Origin: Shimia sediminis
Lineage (GTDB): Bacteria; Pseudomonadota; Alphaproteobacteria; Rhodobacterales; Rhodobacteraceae
Length of the DNA stretch: 64,000 nt
Direction: 5' to 3'
Assembly: GCF_003990645.1 (NCBI RefSeq)
Contig: NZ_RYZK01000002.1
Span: forward strand, 124,001 to 188,000
The stretch's first letter is position 1; each line of letters starts with the position of its first letter. Position numbers and translations under genes: made by a program. Positions 52,450 to 61,598 of this stretch are shown piece after piece. The notes below the pieces were generated by a model, which saw only the letters and a list, made by a program, of their open reading frames with translations, was not told the origin of the DNA and ran no database searches.

Positions 52450-53154
52450 CTAGTAGTTCACATAGTGGCTCTGGATCGTCGGCGGATACGAGCGTTTCTC
52501 GCCACGTTTCTGAACCACGTAGAACAGGAACTGCGGCTCATCATACCAGGCTTCGGCGCCGCGCGGCGAAAGAGTGGGGTCAGGAATGTCTTTTGGTGGC
52601 TTGCGGTTGTTCCGATTGAATGTGCAGCACTTCAACACGTCATATCCCAGAGTGGCTCCGAAAAACCGCCAGGGCACATCTGGCCCGACCTGAAAGAATC
52701 CGTGGCCAAACCAACCGTCCGTGCCGACGCAGGATATGAAGATACCATCATCCTTGAGCATCTTGTGAACATTGCGCAGCGACGCGGCAATATCAAACAC
52801 GTGCTCGGTGGTGCCTCCGTCATAGATCACATCGAACTTCTGGCGCAGATCTTTGCCCACCGGCTTAGAGAGGTCGTGGACATACTCGGCGCCTTCAATG
52901 TCCGAGAAATCCAGGCTTTCCAGCGCGGGCCAATTGATGACATTCAAAAAGGACTCGCAAAACCCGTCCGCCTGAAAGAGCTCTTCTTCGCTGGTTTCAA
53001 TGCCCAACTCTGTGCGCAACCCATTGACCAGGCGCGGTTTCCATCGTTCTTTAAAGTGCATCTTCTGCCGTCCCAGCATGACGCCTTCGGACTTACCTTC
53101 GAGAAAATGCGCGCTGCGTGCCATCTGCATCGCGATATTAATACTGATACCCAT
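52450..53154 (-). CDS. SAM-dependent methyltransferase-like protein
   Basis: A 234-aa cytoplasmic protein. Residues about 95-145 resemble a class I methyltransferase core (KFDVIYDGGTTEHVFDIAASLRNVHKMLKDDGIFISCVG), the Asp-rich post-I region of small-molecule and glycan methyltransferases. The N-terminal Gly-rich SAM loop is not clearly seen, so the fold is plausible but not certain. The C-terminus has a Trp/Tyr-rich tail (EAWYDEPQFLFYVVQKRGEKRSYPPTIQSHY). It is alone between terminators. Confidence 0.65.
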   Translation of the reverse strand: MGISINIAMQMARSAHFLEGKSEGVMLGRQKMHFKERWKPRLVNGLRTELGIETSEEELFQADGFCESFLNVINWPALESLDFSDIEGAEYVHDLSKPVGKDLRQKFDVIYDGGTTEHVFDIAASLRNVHKMLKDDGIFISCVGTDGWFGHGFFQVGPDVPWRFFGATLGYDVLKCCTFNRNNRKPPKDIPDPTLSPRGAEAWYDEPQFLFYVVQKRGEKRSYPPTIQSHYVNY

Positions 53155-53290
53155 TGGACTGCCGCCTCTTGGTCGCCGTGTTGTTCGCTTTGCAACGCCA
53201 CCTTGACGGTTTCTTGTATCTGCGTTGCTCTACAAGGTATGAAGTACCCCCCTGTTTTTGACAAGTATGATGGGCCGAGGGCGAACCATC

Positions 53291-53797
53291 TCACAACTCA
53301 CAAACCATCTGCACTGCGGGAAAGTGAACGCCGGGCGCGAGGGTCAGTTCAACCTCTCCCACGTCGCGAAAGCCCATCGAGCGATAAAACCGCAGGGCCG
53401 CCAGGGTGCTCATGCAGTTCATGCGATCCACACCAAAGGCGCGCGCCGAGGCAAGCGCGGCCTCGACCAGTCGGCGCCCCACGCCTTGCCTCAGATGAGA
53501 GGGATGCGTGGCCACATGGCGCACATGCCCCTCTCCGGCAGAGGCGACACCGCGTGCCGGGCTGGTGTCCGTCCACCCGCCAGCACCAATCAGATCACCT
53601 TTGTCGTTTTGCGCCACCAGATAGGTTCCGCAATCCAACAATGCAGGCTGGGCCGTCGTGATATGCGGCAGGGCGGCACGCAGGGTGTCCGGCGCATAAT
53701 AGTCCGGCAGCAGCCGCGGGTATGACTGACGAAACAGCTGGGTCACAACGGCCCGGTCTGCAGGCGTGGCGGGGCGAATTCGGATCGAATCTGACAT
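53291..53797 (-). CDS. GNAT-family N-acetyltransferase
   Basis: A 168-aa acetyl-CoA-dependent acetyltransferase. The fold runs IRIRPATPADRAVVTQLFRQSYPRLLP at the N-terminus, a strand YLVAQNDKGDLIGAGGWTD, the acetyl-CoA loop VATHPSHLRQGVGRRL (Gln-Gly-x-Gly) and a closing MNCMSTLAALRFYRSMGFRDVGEVEL. The substrate is unknown. It ends 110 bases before the rpmG terminator region. Confidence 0.9.
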   Translation of the reverse strand: MSDSIRIRPATPADRAVVTQLFRQSYPRLLPDYYAPDTLRAALPHITTAQPALLDCGTYLVAQNDKGDLIGAGGWTDTSPARGVASAGEGHVRHVATHPSHLRQGVGRRLVEAALASARAFGVDRMNCMSTLAALRFYRSMGFRDVGEVELTLAPGVHFPAVQMVCEL

Positions 53798-53854
53798 CTT
53801 TGGCGTCCTTGAGTCCTCGGGGGGAGTGGTCAGGGCGCGGCAGGTGTCCGGAAA

Positions 53855-53884
53855 AGCAAAAAGCCGCGCTCTGGCGGCGCGGCT
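53855..53884 (-). terminator. Terminator of rpmG
   Basis: Read leftward: AGCCGCGC and GCGCGGCT pair around a 7-base loop, followed by TTTTTGC. It lies 26 bases after the rpmG stop. Confidence 0.9.
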
Positions 53885-53909
53885 CTTGCATCTTGTCTAA
53901 GGGGCGATC

Positions 53910-54077
53910 TTACTTGATCTTGCCTTCCTTGTACTCGACATGCTTGCGCACCACCGGATCGTACTTACGTACGACCATCTTTTCGGTCATGGTTCGTGCG
54001 TTTTTCTTGGTCACGTAGAAATGGCCCGTGCCCGCGGTCGAGTTCAGACGGATCTTGATAGTCGTCGGCTTCGCCAT
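53910..54077 (-). CDS. rpmG: Ribosomal protein L33 (zinc-free form)
   Basis: A 55-aa 50S subunit protein, too short to be found by length cut-offs. The product starts [20 protein letters not shown] and continues [21 protein letters not shown], then [14 protein letters not shown], the normal L33 sequence. It has no Cys pairs, so it is the C-minus (zinc-free) paralogue that is used under zinc limitation in organisms with two copies, and is the only form in many alphaproteobacteria. The start has AGGAGAA 7 bases upstream. Confidence 0.97.
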   Translation of the reverse strand: MAKPTTIKIRLNSTAGTGHFYVTKKNARTMTEKMVVRKYDPVVRKHVEYKEGKIK

Positions 54078-54233
54078 TGTTCTTCTCCTGCGCGGGCATT
54101 GCGGCCCGTGAAATTCTCATGAAGCCTGCCTTTTAATGATGCACGCCCCCGAGTCAATGGCGATTCCGGCAAAAATGCCCTCACCTGTGGGGAAATTGCC
54201 AAGTCTGTGTCGTTTGGCCGGAACGTAACGCAC

Positions 54234-55187
54234 TCAGGCAATGGTGGCCGAAGGCAATTCACCAAACTGGGCACGGTAATCCCGCGCCAGCTGGCCCATG
54301 TGCCAAAAGCCCAGCGCATTGGCCGAGTCGGCAATGGGCCTGGCCTCGGAGCGCTCGATCAAGGCGCGCCGGAAGCGATTCAGGCGCAGGCGCAGGAAAT
54401 AGGCTTTCGGCGAAATGCCCAGCGTTTCCCGAAAGGCACGATTGAGGCTGCGCAACGAGACACCGGCGATCTCGCAGATCCTGCTGATCGGCACATTCTC
54501 ATCCGCATGAGCCTCCATGTAGTCCAGCGCAATGCGCATGGCCCGCGCCCTTTGGCGACCAGAACTGAGATCAACATGCACCCTGGTGTCTGCCGACAAT
54601 GCCAGAAAAGTAGCCAACACCTCTTCTTCCGCAGCGACATCCATGGCTCCGCCTCTGTGCGTCGACAAATGGCCAAGGGCAAGGTCCGCAAGCCTGTCGA
54701 TGCCCTGCGTGTCCCGCGACGGGTTGAATACGCCGCTTGACCACAGCGCCGGGTCAACCGCCAGCCCCAAGCGATCTGCCAGGGCCTCAATGGCATCTGC
54801 TGGCACGGAAAATGTCAGCCCATGAAAGGTTGCATCGGTCAGCCCTTCAAACCCTTCCTTGCTGCCAAAAGTCAAAAACCTTTTGGCCTGAACTTCTGCG
54901 TCCCGCCAGCGAAAGGCTGAGCCCGAAAGCCGCACCCCAAAGGTCAGCGTATCGGGCGGCGCCAGCCCCTGCTGGTGCACAGCGCGATCCATCGAGATTT
55001 CCAGCAGGGTCAACACCGAGCCTTGGCGCATACGAATGGCCGTCTGCATCGGTCCCGGCTCGATCTGGGTAAAGTTCAACTGCCATGGCGTGATCGTGTC
55101 GATGATGTTGGGGTCAGGTAGTGCAACCTCAACAACAGGCCCGCCCGGGCGGGATGTGGTGTCTGGCCGATTTTTGATGTGGTCCAT
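54234..55187 (-). CDS. AraC-family transcriptional regulator
   Basis: A 317-aa regulator. Residues about 205-310 are the double helix-turn-helix (ALDYMEAHADENVPISRICEIAGVSLRSLNRAFRETLGISPKAYFLRLRLNRFRRALI...ANALGFWHMGQLARDYRAQFGELPS), the AraC/XylS type. The N-terminal half, rich in beta-strands, resembles the AraC_binding_2 ligand domain. It is divergent from the small DNA-binding gene and the periplasmic sulfatase (start codons 57 bases apart), so control of the sulfatase is likely. Confidence 0.92.
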   Translation of the reverse strand: MDHIKNRPDTTSRPGGPVVEVALPDPNIIDTITPWQLNFTQIEPGPMQTAIRMRQGSVLTLLEISMDRAVHQQGLAPPDTLTFGVRLSGSAFRWRDAEVQAKRFLTFGSKEGFEGLTDATFHGLTFSVPADAIEALADRLGLAVDPALWSSGVFNPSRDTQGIDRLADLALGHLSTHRGGAMDVAAEEEVLATFLALSADTRVHVDLSSGRQRARAMRIALDYMEAHADENVPISRICEIAGVSLRSLNRAFRETLGISPKAYFLRLRLNRFRRALIERSEARPIADSANALGFWHMGQLARDYRAQFGELPSATIA

Positions 55188-55243
55188 TTTTCGGACACGC
55201 TACTTTTTCTGGTACACAAAACCAATCTAGTTGGATCTGCGAT

Positions 55244-55465
55244 TTGAGCCAGAGAAAACCGAAGACCTGCAGGGGGCGCCCGAATCTTCCACCGGAAACA
55301 GTACGCTGCGAAAGGGTTGTTACCTTTCTCACCCGTGAGCAGAGGCTGACACTTCAGCGCTTTGCCGAAGCTTCCGGGCTTACGGTTTCGTCCGCGGCAC
55401 AGGTGCTGATCCGGCAAAGCCTGACAAACTTCCATTCGACTTCCACGAAACCCACGGAGGGGTAA
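55244..55465 (+). CDS. Ribbon-helix-helix-like small protein
   Basis: A 73-aa protein. Residues 24-62 (ERVVTFLTREQRLTLQRFAEASGLTVSSAAQVLIRQSL) have the strand-helix-helix pattern of Arc/CopG DNA-binding proteins. The start is a TTG with a weak GGAT before it, so it is the least certain part; the next in-frame start codon would shorten the strand. Its stop is 2 bases before the sulfatase start and overlaps that gene's ribosome site, so expression is coupled. It may be a small co-regulator of the sulfatase. Confidence 0.5.
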   Translation: MSQRKPKTCRGRPNLPPETVRCERVVTFLTREQRLTLQRFAEASGLTVSSAAQVLIRQSLTNFHSTSTKPTEG

Positions 55466-55467
55466 AC

Positions 55468-57105
55468 ATGAAACGAGTATTACTTGCGGCGGTGGCGACG
55501 ATGTTGTCCTCTGCGGCATTTGCCGCCGACGGAGACATCGTCCGCGATGGCGAATATCACTTCCTTGCGGCACAAATGGGCGAGCAATGGGCGGCACAGG
55601 ATGGCGAAATCGACGCCAAACTGGCAGATCTCTATGCGGCCAACGGTGGCAAACCCCCTAATATCCTGTATGTCCTGATCGATGACGTGAGCTTTGGCCT
55701 TATGGGCAACCGTGCGATGAACTATGTCGCTGGTTTTGACACACCCAACATCAACGAATTTGCCGGCGAAAGCCTGTCGCTGATGCGCATGTATACCGAA
55801 CCATCCTGCACACCCACCCGCACGGCCTTTCTGACCGGGCGACATCCGGTGCGCGCCGGGCAGGAAGAGGTCAAGGTTGCTTTGGTCGGCGAGGGCCTGG
55901 CCGCCGAAGAGGTGACCATTGCCGAAGTTCTAAAGGCCTCCGGTTACAACACGGCCCATGTCGGGAAATGGCACCAGGGCGACATCGAACAGTCCTTTCC
56001 CCACAACCAGGGCTTTGACGTGGCCTATTTCCCTGTTCACCAACAGGTTCAACTGAGCCTCATGACCAAGGAGGCGGCGCAGGCGACCAACCTGAACGGC
56101 TGGCATCCGTCTACACAGTCCGGTCAATTTGCCATCGACAAACTCTTCAAGCCTTATGGGCTGGTGACCGGCCTTGAGGCCGAAGCTGGCGGCATGGCCC
56201 GCGAAGTCGGACTGGAGGCTGGCGAAGAATGGACGCAGGTCCATTACGAAGAAATGAACGACCGCTACCAGCGCCAGATCATGGAGCAACTCGAGCGCCT
56301 GTCCGGCGAGGACGAGCCTTTCTTCCTGCAGTATTGGCCTTTGTTCCCGCTGAACTTTACCTATTCCGAGCAACAAACCAGCCGAAATGGCGGCTTCATG
56401 GCCGACAAGATGGAAGTGATCGACGATTGGTTCGGCGACCTGATGGCCAAGGTGGATGAATTGGGGCTGGCCGAGAACACGCTGGTCGTCTTCATGGCTG
56501 ACAACGGTATTTTCAAACAGTATTCGCCGAACTCGGGCATGCAGGAGTTGATCTATCGGGGCGGCAAGGCCGAGCACCTCGAAGGTGGCGTGCGCGTCGA
56601 TGCCTTTGTACGTTGGCCCGGTGTGATCGAGGCAGGCAGCTATGCCGGTGACATCATTCACGTCTCTGATCTGTACACCACATTCGCGCGGATTGCCGGG
56701 GCGACCGATGGTATTCCACGTGACCGGGTGATCGATGGGGTCGATCAGACTGCGCTGTTGCTCGAAGGCGAAGGCAACTCGCGCCGCGATTATGTCTACA
56801 TCTACGAAGGCCCGGTTTTGCGCTCGATCGTGAAACAGGAATTCAAGATGCACATGCCTGCTCCGGGCGTTCCCGGCGCTGCGGCGCCTGTGTTCAACAT
56901 CCTGCGCGACCCGCGCGAGATGAGCCCGGATATCGGTGGCTCGCTCTGGTCAGGGGCGTCGTTCCAGGACATGGCCAAACGCCACGCGCTCACCATCGCG
57001 AAACATCCGCATCTGCCGCTTGGCAAGGGTGTTCCGTATGAGGGTATCGAAAGCTTGCGCCCTGAAAGCGAACTGGCGCGTAAAACCTTTGCAAGCTGGC
57101 ATTGA
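55468..57105 (+). CDS. Periplasmic arylsulfatase (Cys-type)
   Basis: A 545-aa sulfatase with a signal peptide (MKRVLLAAVATMLSSAAFA), so active in the periplasm. The formylglycine motif is CTPTR with Cys114 in SCTPTRTAFLTGRHP. Metal ligands are in YVLIDDVSFG (two Asp) and FMADNGIFKQ (Asp-Asn). GGAGGGG lies 5 bases before the ATG. The gene follows a small ribbon-helix-helix-like protein and faces an AraC regulator. It is a different subgroup from the cytoplasmic sulfatase at 9354 (CSPSR). No formylglycine-generating enzyme was found here. Confidence 0.93.
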   Translation: MKRVLLAAVATMLSSAAFAADGDIVRDGEYHFLAAQMGEQWAAQDGEIDAKLADLYAANGGKPPNILYVLIDDVSFGLMGNRAMNYVAGFDTPNINEFAGESLSLMRMYTEPSCTPTRTAFLTGRHPVRAGQEEVKVALVGEGLAAEEVTIAEVLKASGYNTAHVGKWHQGDIEQSFPHNQGFDVAYFPVHQQVQLSLMTKEAAQATNLNGWHPSTQSGQFAIDKLFKPYGLVTGLEAEAGGMAREVGLEAGEEWTQVHYEEMNDRYQRQIMEQLERLSGEDEPFFLQYWPLFPLNFTYSEQQTSRNGGFMADKMEVIDDWFGDLMAKVDELGLAENTLVVFMADNGIFKQYSPNSGMQELIYRGGKAEHLEGGVRVDAFVRWPGVIEAGSYAGDIIHVSDLYTTFARIAGATDGIPRDRVIDGVDQTALLLEGEGNSRRDYVYIYEGPVLRSIVKQEFKMHMPAPGVPGAAAPVFNILRDPREMSPDIGGSLWSGASFQDMAKRHALTIAKHPHLPLGKGVPYEGIESLRPESELARKTFASWH

Positions 57106-57123
57106 GCCAACGCCAAAACATGA

Positions 57124-57156
57124 AAAAGCCCGCCAGATCATGGCGGGCTTTTTTAT
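57124..57156. terminator. Bidirectional terminator between the sulfatase and rnpB
   Basis: AAAAGCCCGCCA and TGGCGGGCTTTT pair around GATCA, with T-runs in both reading directions. It serves the rightward sulfatase and the leftward RNase P RNA. Confidence 0.9.
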
Positions 57157-57158
57157 GC

Positions 57159-57533
57159 GCAGAGGGCCTGTAAGCCGGATTCTGTTCCGCCGGATTGCTC
57201 TGGCGGCGACGACCATTCATCTTGAGCGCCCGTTACCGGGCACCCTCTAGCTGCCAACCCGGACCTGCTCGGGGCAAGACGCCCCTGTGATTGCTCACGC
57301 GCGATCCCTATTTGGCATTGCTCCCGGTGGGGCTTGCCATGCCGGTCCGGTTGCCCGTCCCGCGGTGGGCTCTTACCCCACCGTTTCACCTTTTCCCCGG
57401 CGGACCGGGGTAGTTTGTTCTCTGTGGCGCTTTCCCTCGGGTTTCCCCGGCCGGGCGTTACCCGGCACCGTTGCCTTGTGGAGTCCGGACTTTCCTCGGA
57501 TGTTGCCACCCGCGGCCGCCCGGCCCTCTGCGC
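57159..57533 (-). ncRNA. rnpB: RNase P RNA
   Basis: The catalytic RNA that matures tRNA 5' ends. Conserved blocks are all present in order when read leftward: GAGGAAAGTCCGGACTCCAC (CR I), the GGTAACGCCCGG part, GAAACGGTGGGGTAAGAGCCC, the P15-16 loop region, and the 3' CACAGAATCCGG-equivalent ACAGAATCCGGCTTACAGGC pairing with the 5' GAGGGCC. The type is bacterial class A. Ends are placed where the outer P1 helix (GCAGAGGGCC at both ends) closes, to within a few bases. Confidence 0.96.
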
Positions 57534-57660
57534 GACTGCCGAGGTATGCGGAGCGCGCGCTTGCGTCAAGAGGAAGACGACGTCAGGGGCGCTGCCCCTC
57601 GCCGCGCTTTTGCATGCAAAAGCACGTCTCACCCCGGGATATTTTTGGCCAAAAGAAGGC

Positions 57661-58302
57661 TCAGGTGTCGCTCAATGGCACGAGGTCAGCAGGCTCCAGT
57701 GGCCCGCGCGCCCAAGGACGATAGCGCAGGCGCACAGCGGCGAGCAGGGTTTCGTCATCGACATCCGCCGGGAACCCAATCTGTTGCGCCAATTCGCGCA
57801 GCGTGCGATCTGGCGACCCGGTGCCGCGCCGACGGGCCAGCCCCTGTTTTTCCAGACGTTCCCAATCAAATCGTGGTCCGGGATCGCATTTCCGCGTCGG
57901 GGCCATGTCCGAGTGACCAATGACGCCCTCTGCCGTGATATCCCAACGCCGCATGATTGCGCGCATCAGGTCTTCCAACGCTGCCATCTGCGGCTCGGGA
58001 AATGGGTGATTGCCAGTGTTCGCCAGTTCAATCCCGATCGAGCGCGAGTTCACATCCTCGATGCCCCGCCACTGCCCGACCCCGGCATGCCAGGCACGCA
58101 TGTCTTCGGCGACCATCTGCCAGATGCGCCCATCCTCGGCGATCAGATAATGCGCGGACACCTCGACCTCCGGATCGCACAGCCGCTGCAACGCCGCCTC
58201 GGCACTTTCCATGGCCGTGTAGTGTAACACGATCAGCTCAGGACGCGCCCCGTCTCGGCGCTCACCAAAGGACGGGGATGGGGCAGAGCAGATCTCGGGC
58301 AT
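57661..58302 (-). CDS. AmpD-like N-acetylmuramoyl-L-alanine amidase
   Basis: A zinc amidase of the Amidase_2 family (213 aa) that cleaves between MurNAc and the stem peptide, likely in muropeptide recycling. Zinc ligands are His27 (ELIVLHYTAM), His about 140 and Cys/Asp in VIGHSDMAPTRKCDPGPRFDWERL. No signal peptide is visible at ATG 58302, which fits a cytoplasmic recycling enzyme. The longer upstream frame lies within the neighbouring gene. It starts 4 bases after that gene's stop. Confidence 0.9.
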   Translation of the reverse strand: MPEICSAPSPSFGERRDGARPELIVLHYTAMESAEAALQRLCDPEVEVSAHYLIAEDGRIWQMVAEDMRAWHAGVGQWRGIEDVNSRSIGIELANTGNHPFPEPQMAALEDLMRAIMRRWDITAEGVIGHSDMAPTRKCDPGPRFDWERLEKQGLARRRGTGSPDRTLRELAQQIGFPADVDDETLLAAVRLRYRPWARGPLEPADLVPLSDT

Positions 58303-58306
58303 GAGG

Positions 58307-59176
58307 TCAGTTGCGGGCGGCTTGCCGGTACGGAGATGGGTCCCAGCCACAGGCATAGCCATCCCCATCCGGGTCCAGCCCCAGGCGGTCTTTCTTGGGT
58401 CCACCCTTGGCCAGGAACGCCGATTGCGCATCGCTGCTCGACGGGTATTTGGCACAGGCTTTCTGATAGCGCGACTTGGTGGTCAGCCCCATGCGGCTAT
58501 AGGCCTTGGTGCCCACCGCATGTTGCGTCGACAGGGCATAGGCCACGATATTGGGGCCGGTATCCGTGCGTTTGGGCAGGGCGGTTGGCTGGATCACCTC
58601 GTAATTGGCGCGGTTGTTGGCAATGCGTTCAGCGTCATCTTCGATGGACCGGCGCGAGCCGACGGCCTCAAAGTTGTTTTCATCGGAAATGCCGGGATTG
58701 TTCATCAGCACGGGCGCCGGGTTCGAGGGGCTGGCGTGCACAACACCATCCGAGGTGGTCTGAGCCGAACCCGCCGTCCGAGCGCGCGGAGCTGTCGGAT
58801 CGTCCGTGGTCGCCGTCGTAGCCGCGCGGGTGGCGGTTGACGTCGCGGTTGTCGCTGGCGCGGCCGCAGCCGTTGTGGTCGGCTTGGGTTTTGGCTGAGG
58901 TTTCGGCTTGGGTGCCGGGGCCGCCGTGGCTGTGGTCGCCATCGGCTGGGTTGCGGGTTGCGGCCTGGGGGCCGCAGCCACCTGCGTTGGTGCCGGTTTC
59001 ACAAGCGTTTCCTGGGACACCGCCGATGCGGGCGGAAGCGCCGTTGAGGATGCGGCGGGCTGGGTGTTCGGCGACAGGATCGCGTTATCAAACCCAACGC
59101 CTGCCGCGCTGTCTGGAATCTTTGGTTGGCATGCGGCCAATGCCACAAGCGCACAGCCCGTCAGGAAAACTCGCAT
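58307..59176 (-). CDS. Low-complexity lipoprotein with excalibur-like C-terminus
   Basis: A 289-aa protein. The signal peptide ends in lipobox LAAC (residue 16), so it is lipid-anchored. Residues 40-130 are low-complexity Ala/Thr/Pro/Lys (APAPKPKPQPKPKPTTTAAA), which could span the periplasm. The C-terminus, LGLDPDGDGYACGWDPSPYR, is an excalibur-type loop (DxDxDGYACG), often calcium-binding. A preceding Lys/Tyr-rich segment (YSRMGLTTKSRYQKACAKYPSS) is of unknown role. It and the downstream amidase form a probable cell-envelope operon. Confidence 0.75.
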   Translation of the reverse strand: MRVFLTGCALVALAACQPKIPDSAAGVGFDNAILSPNTQPAASSTALPPASAVSQETLVKPAPTQVAAAPRPQPATQPMATTATAAPAPKPKPQPKPKPTTTAAAAPATTATSTATRAATTATTDDPTAPRARTAGSAQTTSDGVVHASPSNPAPVLMNNPGISDENNFEAVGSRRSIEDDAERIANNRANYEVIQPTALPKRTDTGPNIVAYALSTQHAVGTKAYSRMGLTTKSRYQKACAKYPSSSDAQSAFLAKGGPKKDRLGLDPDGDGYACGWDPSPYRQAARN

Positions 59177-59210
59177 TTTAGGTGCCTGCTCAATCTTGTT
59201 TTGAGCTGTT

Positions 59211-60698
59211 TTACCACCATTTTCCCGGTTTGGCTACAAATCCGGCAGCAGACTCAAGCGCATAGGCAGTGTTCAGCAGATCGCCCTCTTCCCAGGGGCG
59301 GCCAATCAGCTGCAGACCCAGCGGCAGACCCTGATGGTCCAGCCCCGTCGGCACCGAAATTCCCGGCAGACCAGCAAGGTTCACGGTCACGGTGAAGACG
59401 TCGTTGAGGTACATTTTCACCGGATCTTCGTCGTTCATCTCGCCCAGACCAAAGGCCGCGGACGGTGTGGCAGGCGTGAGGATCGCATCGATCCCGGCGG
59501 CAAACACGTCATCAAAGTCTTTCTTGATCAGCGCACGCACCCGGCGGGCACGGTTGTAATAGGCGTCGTAGAAACCTGCCGACAACACATAGGTGCCGAT
59601 CATCACGCGGCGCTGCACCTCGTGGCCAAAACCTTCGGCGCGGGTTTTCTCGTACATCTCGGTGATGCCGTCACCTGCCGCCAGCGTGGCGCGGTGGCCA
59701 AAGCGCACACCATCATAACGCGCGAGGTTCGACGAGGCCTCGGCAGGGGCAATCACATAGTACGCAGGCAAAGCGTATTTGGTGTGCGGCAGCGAGATAT
59801 CGACAAGCTCGGCACCGGCCGCCTTCATCATGGCGCGACCTTCGGCCCAGAGCGTCTCGATCTCTTCGGGCATGCCGTCCATGTGGTATTCTTTTGGAAT
59901 GCCGATCTTCTTGCCTTTGATGTCGCCGGTCAGCATCGCCTCAAAATTTGGCACGGCGAGGTCGGCACTGGTCGAATCCTTGGGATCATGGCCGCACATG
60001 GCTTCCAACATGATCGCCGCATCGCGCACCGATTTGGTCATTGGACCGGCCTGATCCAGCGACGAGGCAAAGGCCACGATGCCCCAACGCGAACAACGGC
60101 CATAGGTCGGCTTGATGCCCACAGTGCCAGTAAACGCGGCAGGCTGGCGGATCGAGCCACCCGTGTCGGTGCCGGTTGCCGCGAGGCACAGGTCGGCGGC
60201 CACCGCCGAGGCCGAGCCACCAGACGAGCCGCCCGGTGTCAGTTGTGCGTCGTCATTGCCACGGCGCCACGGGCTGACCGCGTTGCCATAGGCCGAGGTC
60301 TCGTTCGACGAGCCCATCGCGAATTCGTCCATGTTCAGCTTGCCCAGCATCACGGCACCAGCATCCGCCAGTTGTTGTGACACGGTCGATTCGTACTCGG
60401 GCTTGAACCCTTCCAGGATGCGGCTGGCGGCCTGACTCTCGACACCCTTGGTGCAAAAGAGATCCTTGATGCCCACCGGCAGACCACACATCGACGGCGC
60501 GTCGCCTGTTGCAATGCGCGCATCCGCCGCCTTGGCACGTTCCATGGCAATTTCGGGCGTCTTATGCACAAAAGTGTTGAGCGCATCCGCCTGATCGATG
60601 GCTTTCAGGCAGGCCTCGGTCAGTTCCACTGAGGTGGTGTCACCGGCACGCAGCATATCACGGGCCTCAGCCAGGCCCAGTTTGTTCAGATCGCTCAT
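59211..60698 (-). CDS. gatA: Glutamyl-tRNA(Gln) amidotransferase subunit A
   Basis: Amidase subunit of GatCAB, which converts Glu-tRNA(Gln) to Gln-tRNA(Gln) and, in organisms lacking AsnRS, Asp-tRNA(Asn) (495 aa). The Ser-cisSer-Lys triad is Lys78 ([10 protein letters not shown]), Ser158 ([13 protein letters not shown]) and Ser182 ([12 protein letters not shown]). It starts within the stop of gatC. gatB is not in the window; it often sits apart in alphaproteobacteria. Confidence 0.97.
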   Translation of the reverse strand: MSDLNKLGLAEARDMLRAGDTTSVELTEACLKAIDQADALNTFVHKTPEIAMERAKAADARIATGDAPSMCGLPVGIKDLFCTKGVESQAASRILEGFKPEYESTVSQQLADAGAVMLGKLNMDEFAMGSSNETSAYGNAVSPWRRGNDDAQLTPGGSSGGSASAVAADLCLAATGTDTGGSIRQPAAFTGTVGIKPTYGRCSRWGIVAFASSLDQAGPMTKSVRDAAIMLEAMCGHDPKDSTSADLAVPNFEAMLTGDIKGKKIGIPKEYHMDGMPEEIETLWAEGRAMMKAAGAELVDISLPHTKYALPAYYVIAPAEASSNLARYDGVRFGHRATLAAGDGITEMYEKTRAEGFGHEVQRRVMIGTYVLSAGFYDAYYNRARRVRALIKKDFDDVFAAGIDAILTPATPSAAFGLGEMNDEDPVKMYLNDVFTVTVNLAGLPGISVPTGLDHQGLPLGLQLIGRPWEEGDLLNTAYALESAAGFVAKPGKWW

Positions 60699-60985
60699 TA
60701 TTCCACCACCTTCGGAACCGCAAAAAAGCCTTCGCGCGCGTCGGGCGCGTTTTTCAGAACCTTGGCCTGCTGATTGCCGTCCGTGACTACGTCTTCACGG
60801 CGTTTCAGACGCTGCGGGGTGACCGAAGTCATCGGCTCCACACCTGTCACATCCACCTCGTTCAATTGCTCGATAAAGCCGAGGATGGTGTTGAATTCCT
60901 GTGCCAGCGCGGGCAGCGCGTCTTCTTCGACCTTGATGCGGGCCAGTTTGGCCACGCGGGCGGCGGTATCCTTGTCAATCGACAT
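60698..60985 (-). CDS. gatC: Glutamyl-tRNA(Gln) amidotransferase subunit C
   Basis: A 95-aa helical subunit that holds GatA and GatB together. The pattern [52 protein letters not shown] is standard. Its stop overlaps the gatA start by one base, so translation is coupled. Confidence 0.96.
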   Translation of the reverse strand: MSIDKDTAARVAKLARIKVEEDALPALAQEFNTILGFIEQLNEVDVTGVEPMTSVTPQRLKRREDVVTDGNQQAKVLKNAPDAREGFFAVPKVVE

Positions 60986-61193
60986 GCGAGACTCCGGGTT
61001 TAAACTCTGGACATGCGTTTATCCTTCCCATGAATGTGGTGCAAGCGGATGGCGCAGTGTTCACGGGGTTCCCCCCCACACCTCAAAGTTTTTTTGAAAA
61101 GATGAAGCCACGAAGGATAGGTTTTGAGAAAAGTTTTGATCCGGCCGCCTGACCCGGGCGTATCATTTCAAAAGACAAGATCAGGAGTAAACA

Positions 61194-61598
61194 ATGCCGA
61201 TATTGAGAGTGATAAGCTTGGCCTTGGTACTGGCGGCGGGGCGTGCAGATGCAGAGGTGTATTTCTTGAACCCGGTAAACCCTTTGCCCGATGGTCAGGG
61301 ATTCGAAGTGGTCGACAAGCTGGGAACCGATTTCACATTCATCTGGTGCGATGCCGCATGGGCCGCGCGGGCGGCGGGCGCTGGCAGCACCGAACGGATC
61401 TACGTCTCACACCCCTACGGGTCCAGCCGGACGGCTCCCGGGCTGGATGGGGTATCTTTCACCATGACACCAGATGCCACCGTCCGCGCGGCTGCCAAAG
61501 CTCTGACCGGCCCGCGGTCGTTGTCTTTGACCAACCTTGGCAACAACATGTCGGTTGGACAGGGCTTGGGATACTGCGTATTCGAGATGGGCAGCTAG
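61194..61598 (+). CDS. Hypothetical secreted protein
   Basis: A 134-aa protein with a signal peptide (MPILRVISLALVLAAGRADA) and two Cys (FIWCDAAW and GLGYCVFEM) that could form a disulfide. No family is recognised. It overlaps the 3' end of the leftward ceramidase-like gene by four bases. Its own start has a purine stretch (CAGGAGTAA) 7 bases upstream, supporting a real gene. Confidence 0.7.
   Translation: MPILRVISLALVLAAGRADAEVYFLNPVNPLPDGQGFEVVDKLGTDFTFIWCDAAWAARAAGAGSTERIYVSHPYGSSRTAPGLDGVSFTMTPDATVRAAAKALTGPRSLSLTNLGNNMSVGQGLGYCVFEMGS

Noticed and set aside
52426-53661. A 411-codon frame opposite the methyltransferase-like and acetyltransferase genes
   Set aside because: It spans two genes and their terminator gap on the other strand. 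The translation has no domain, and both genes on the leftward strand have recognisable folds.
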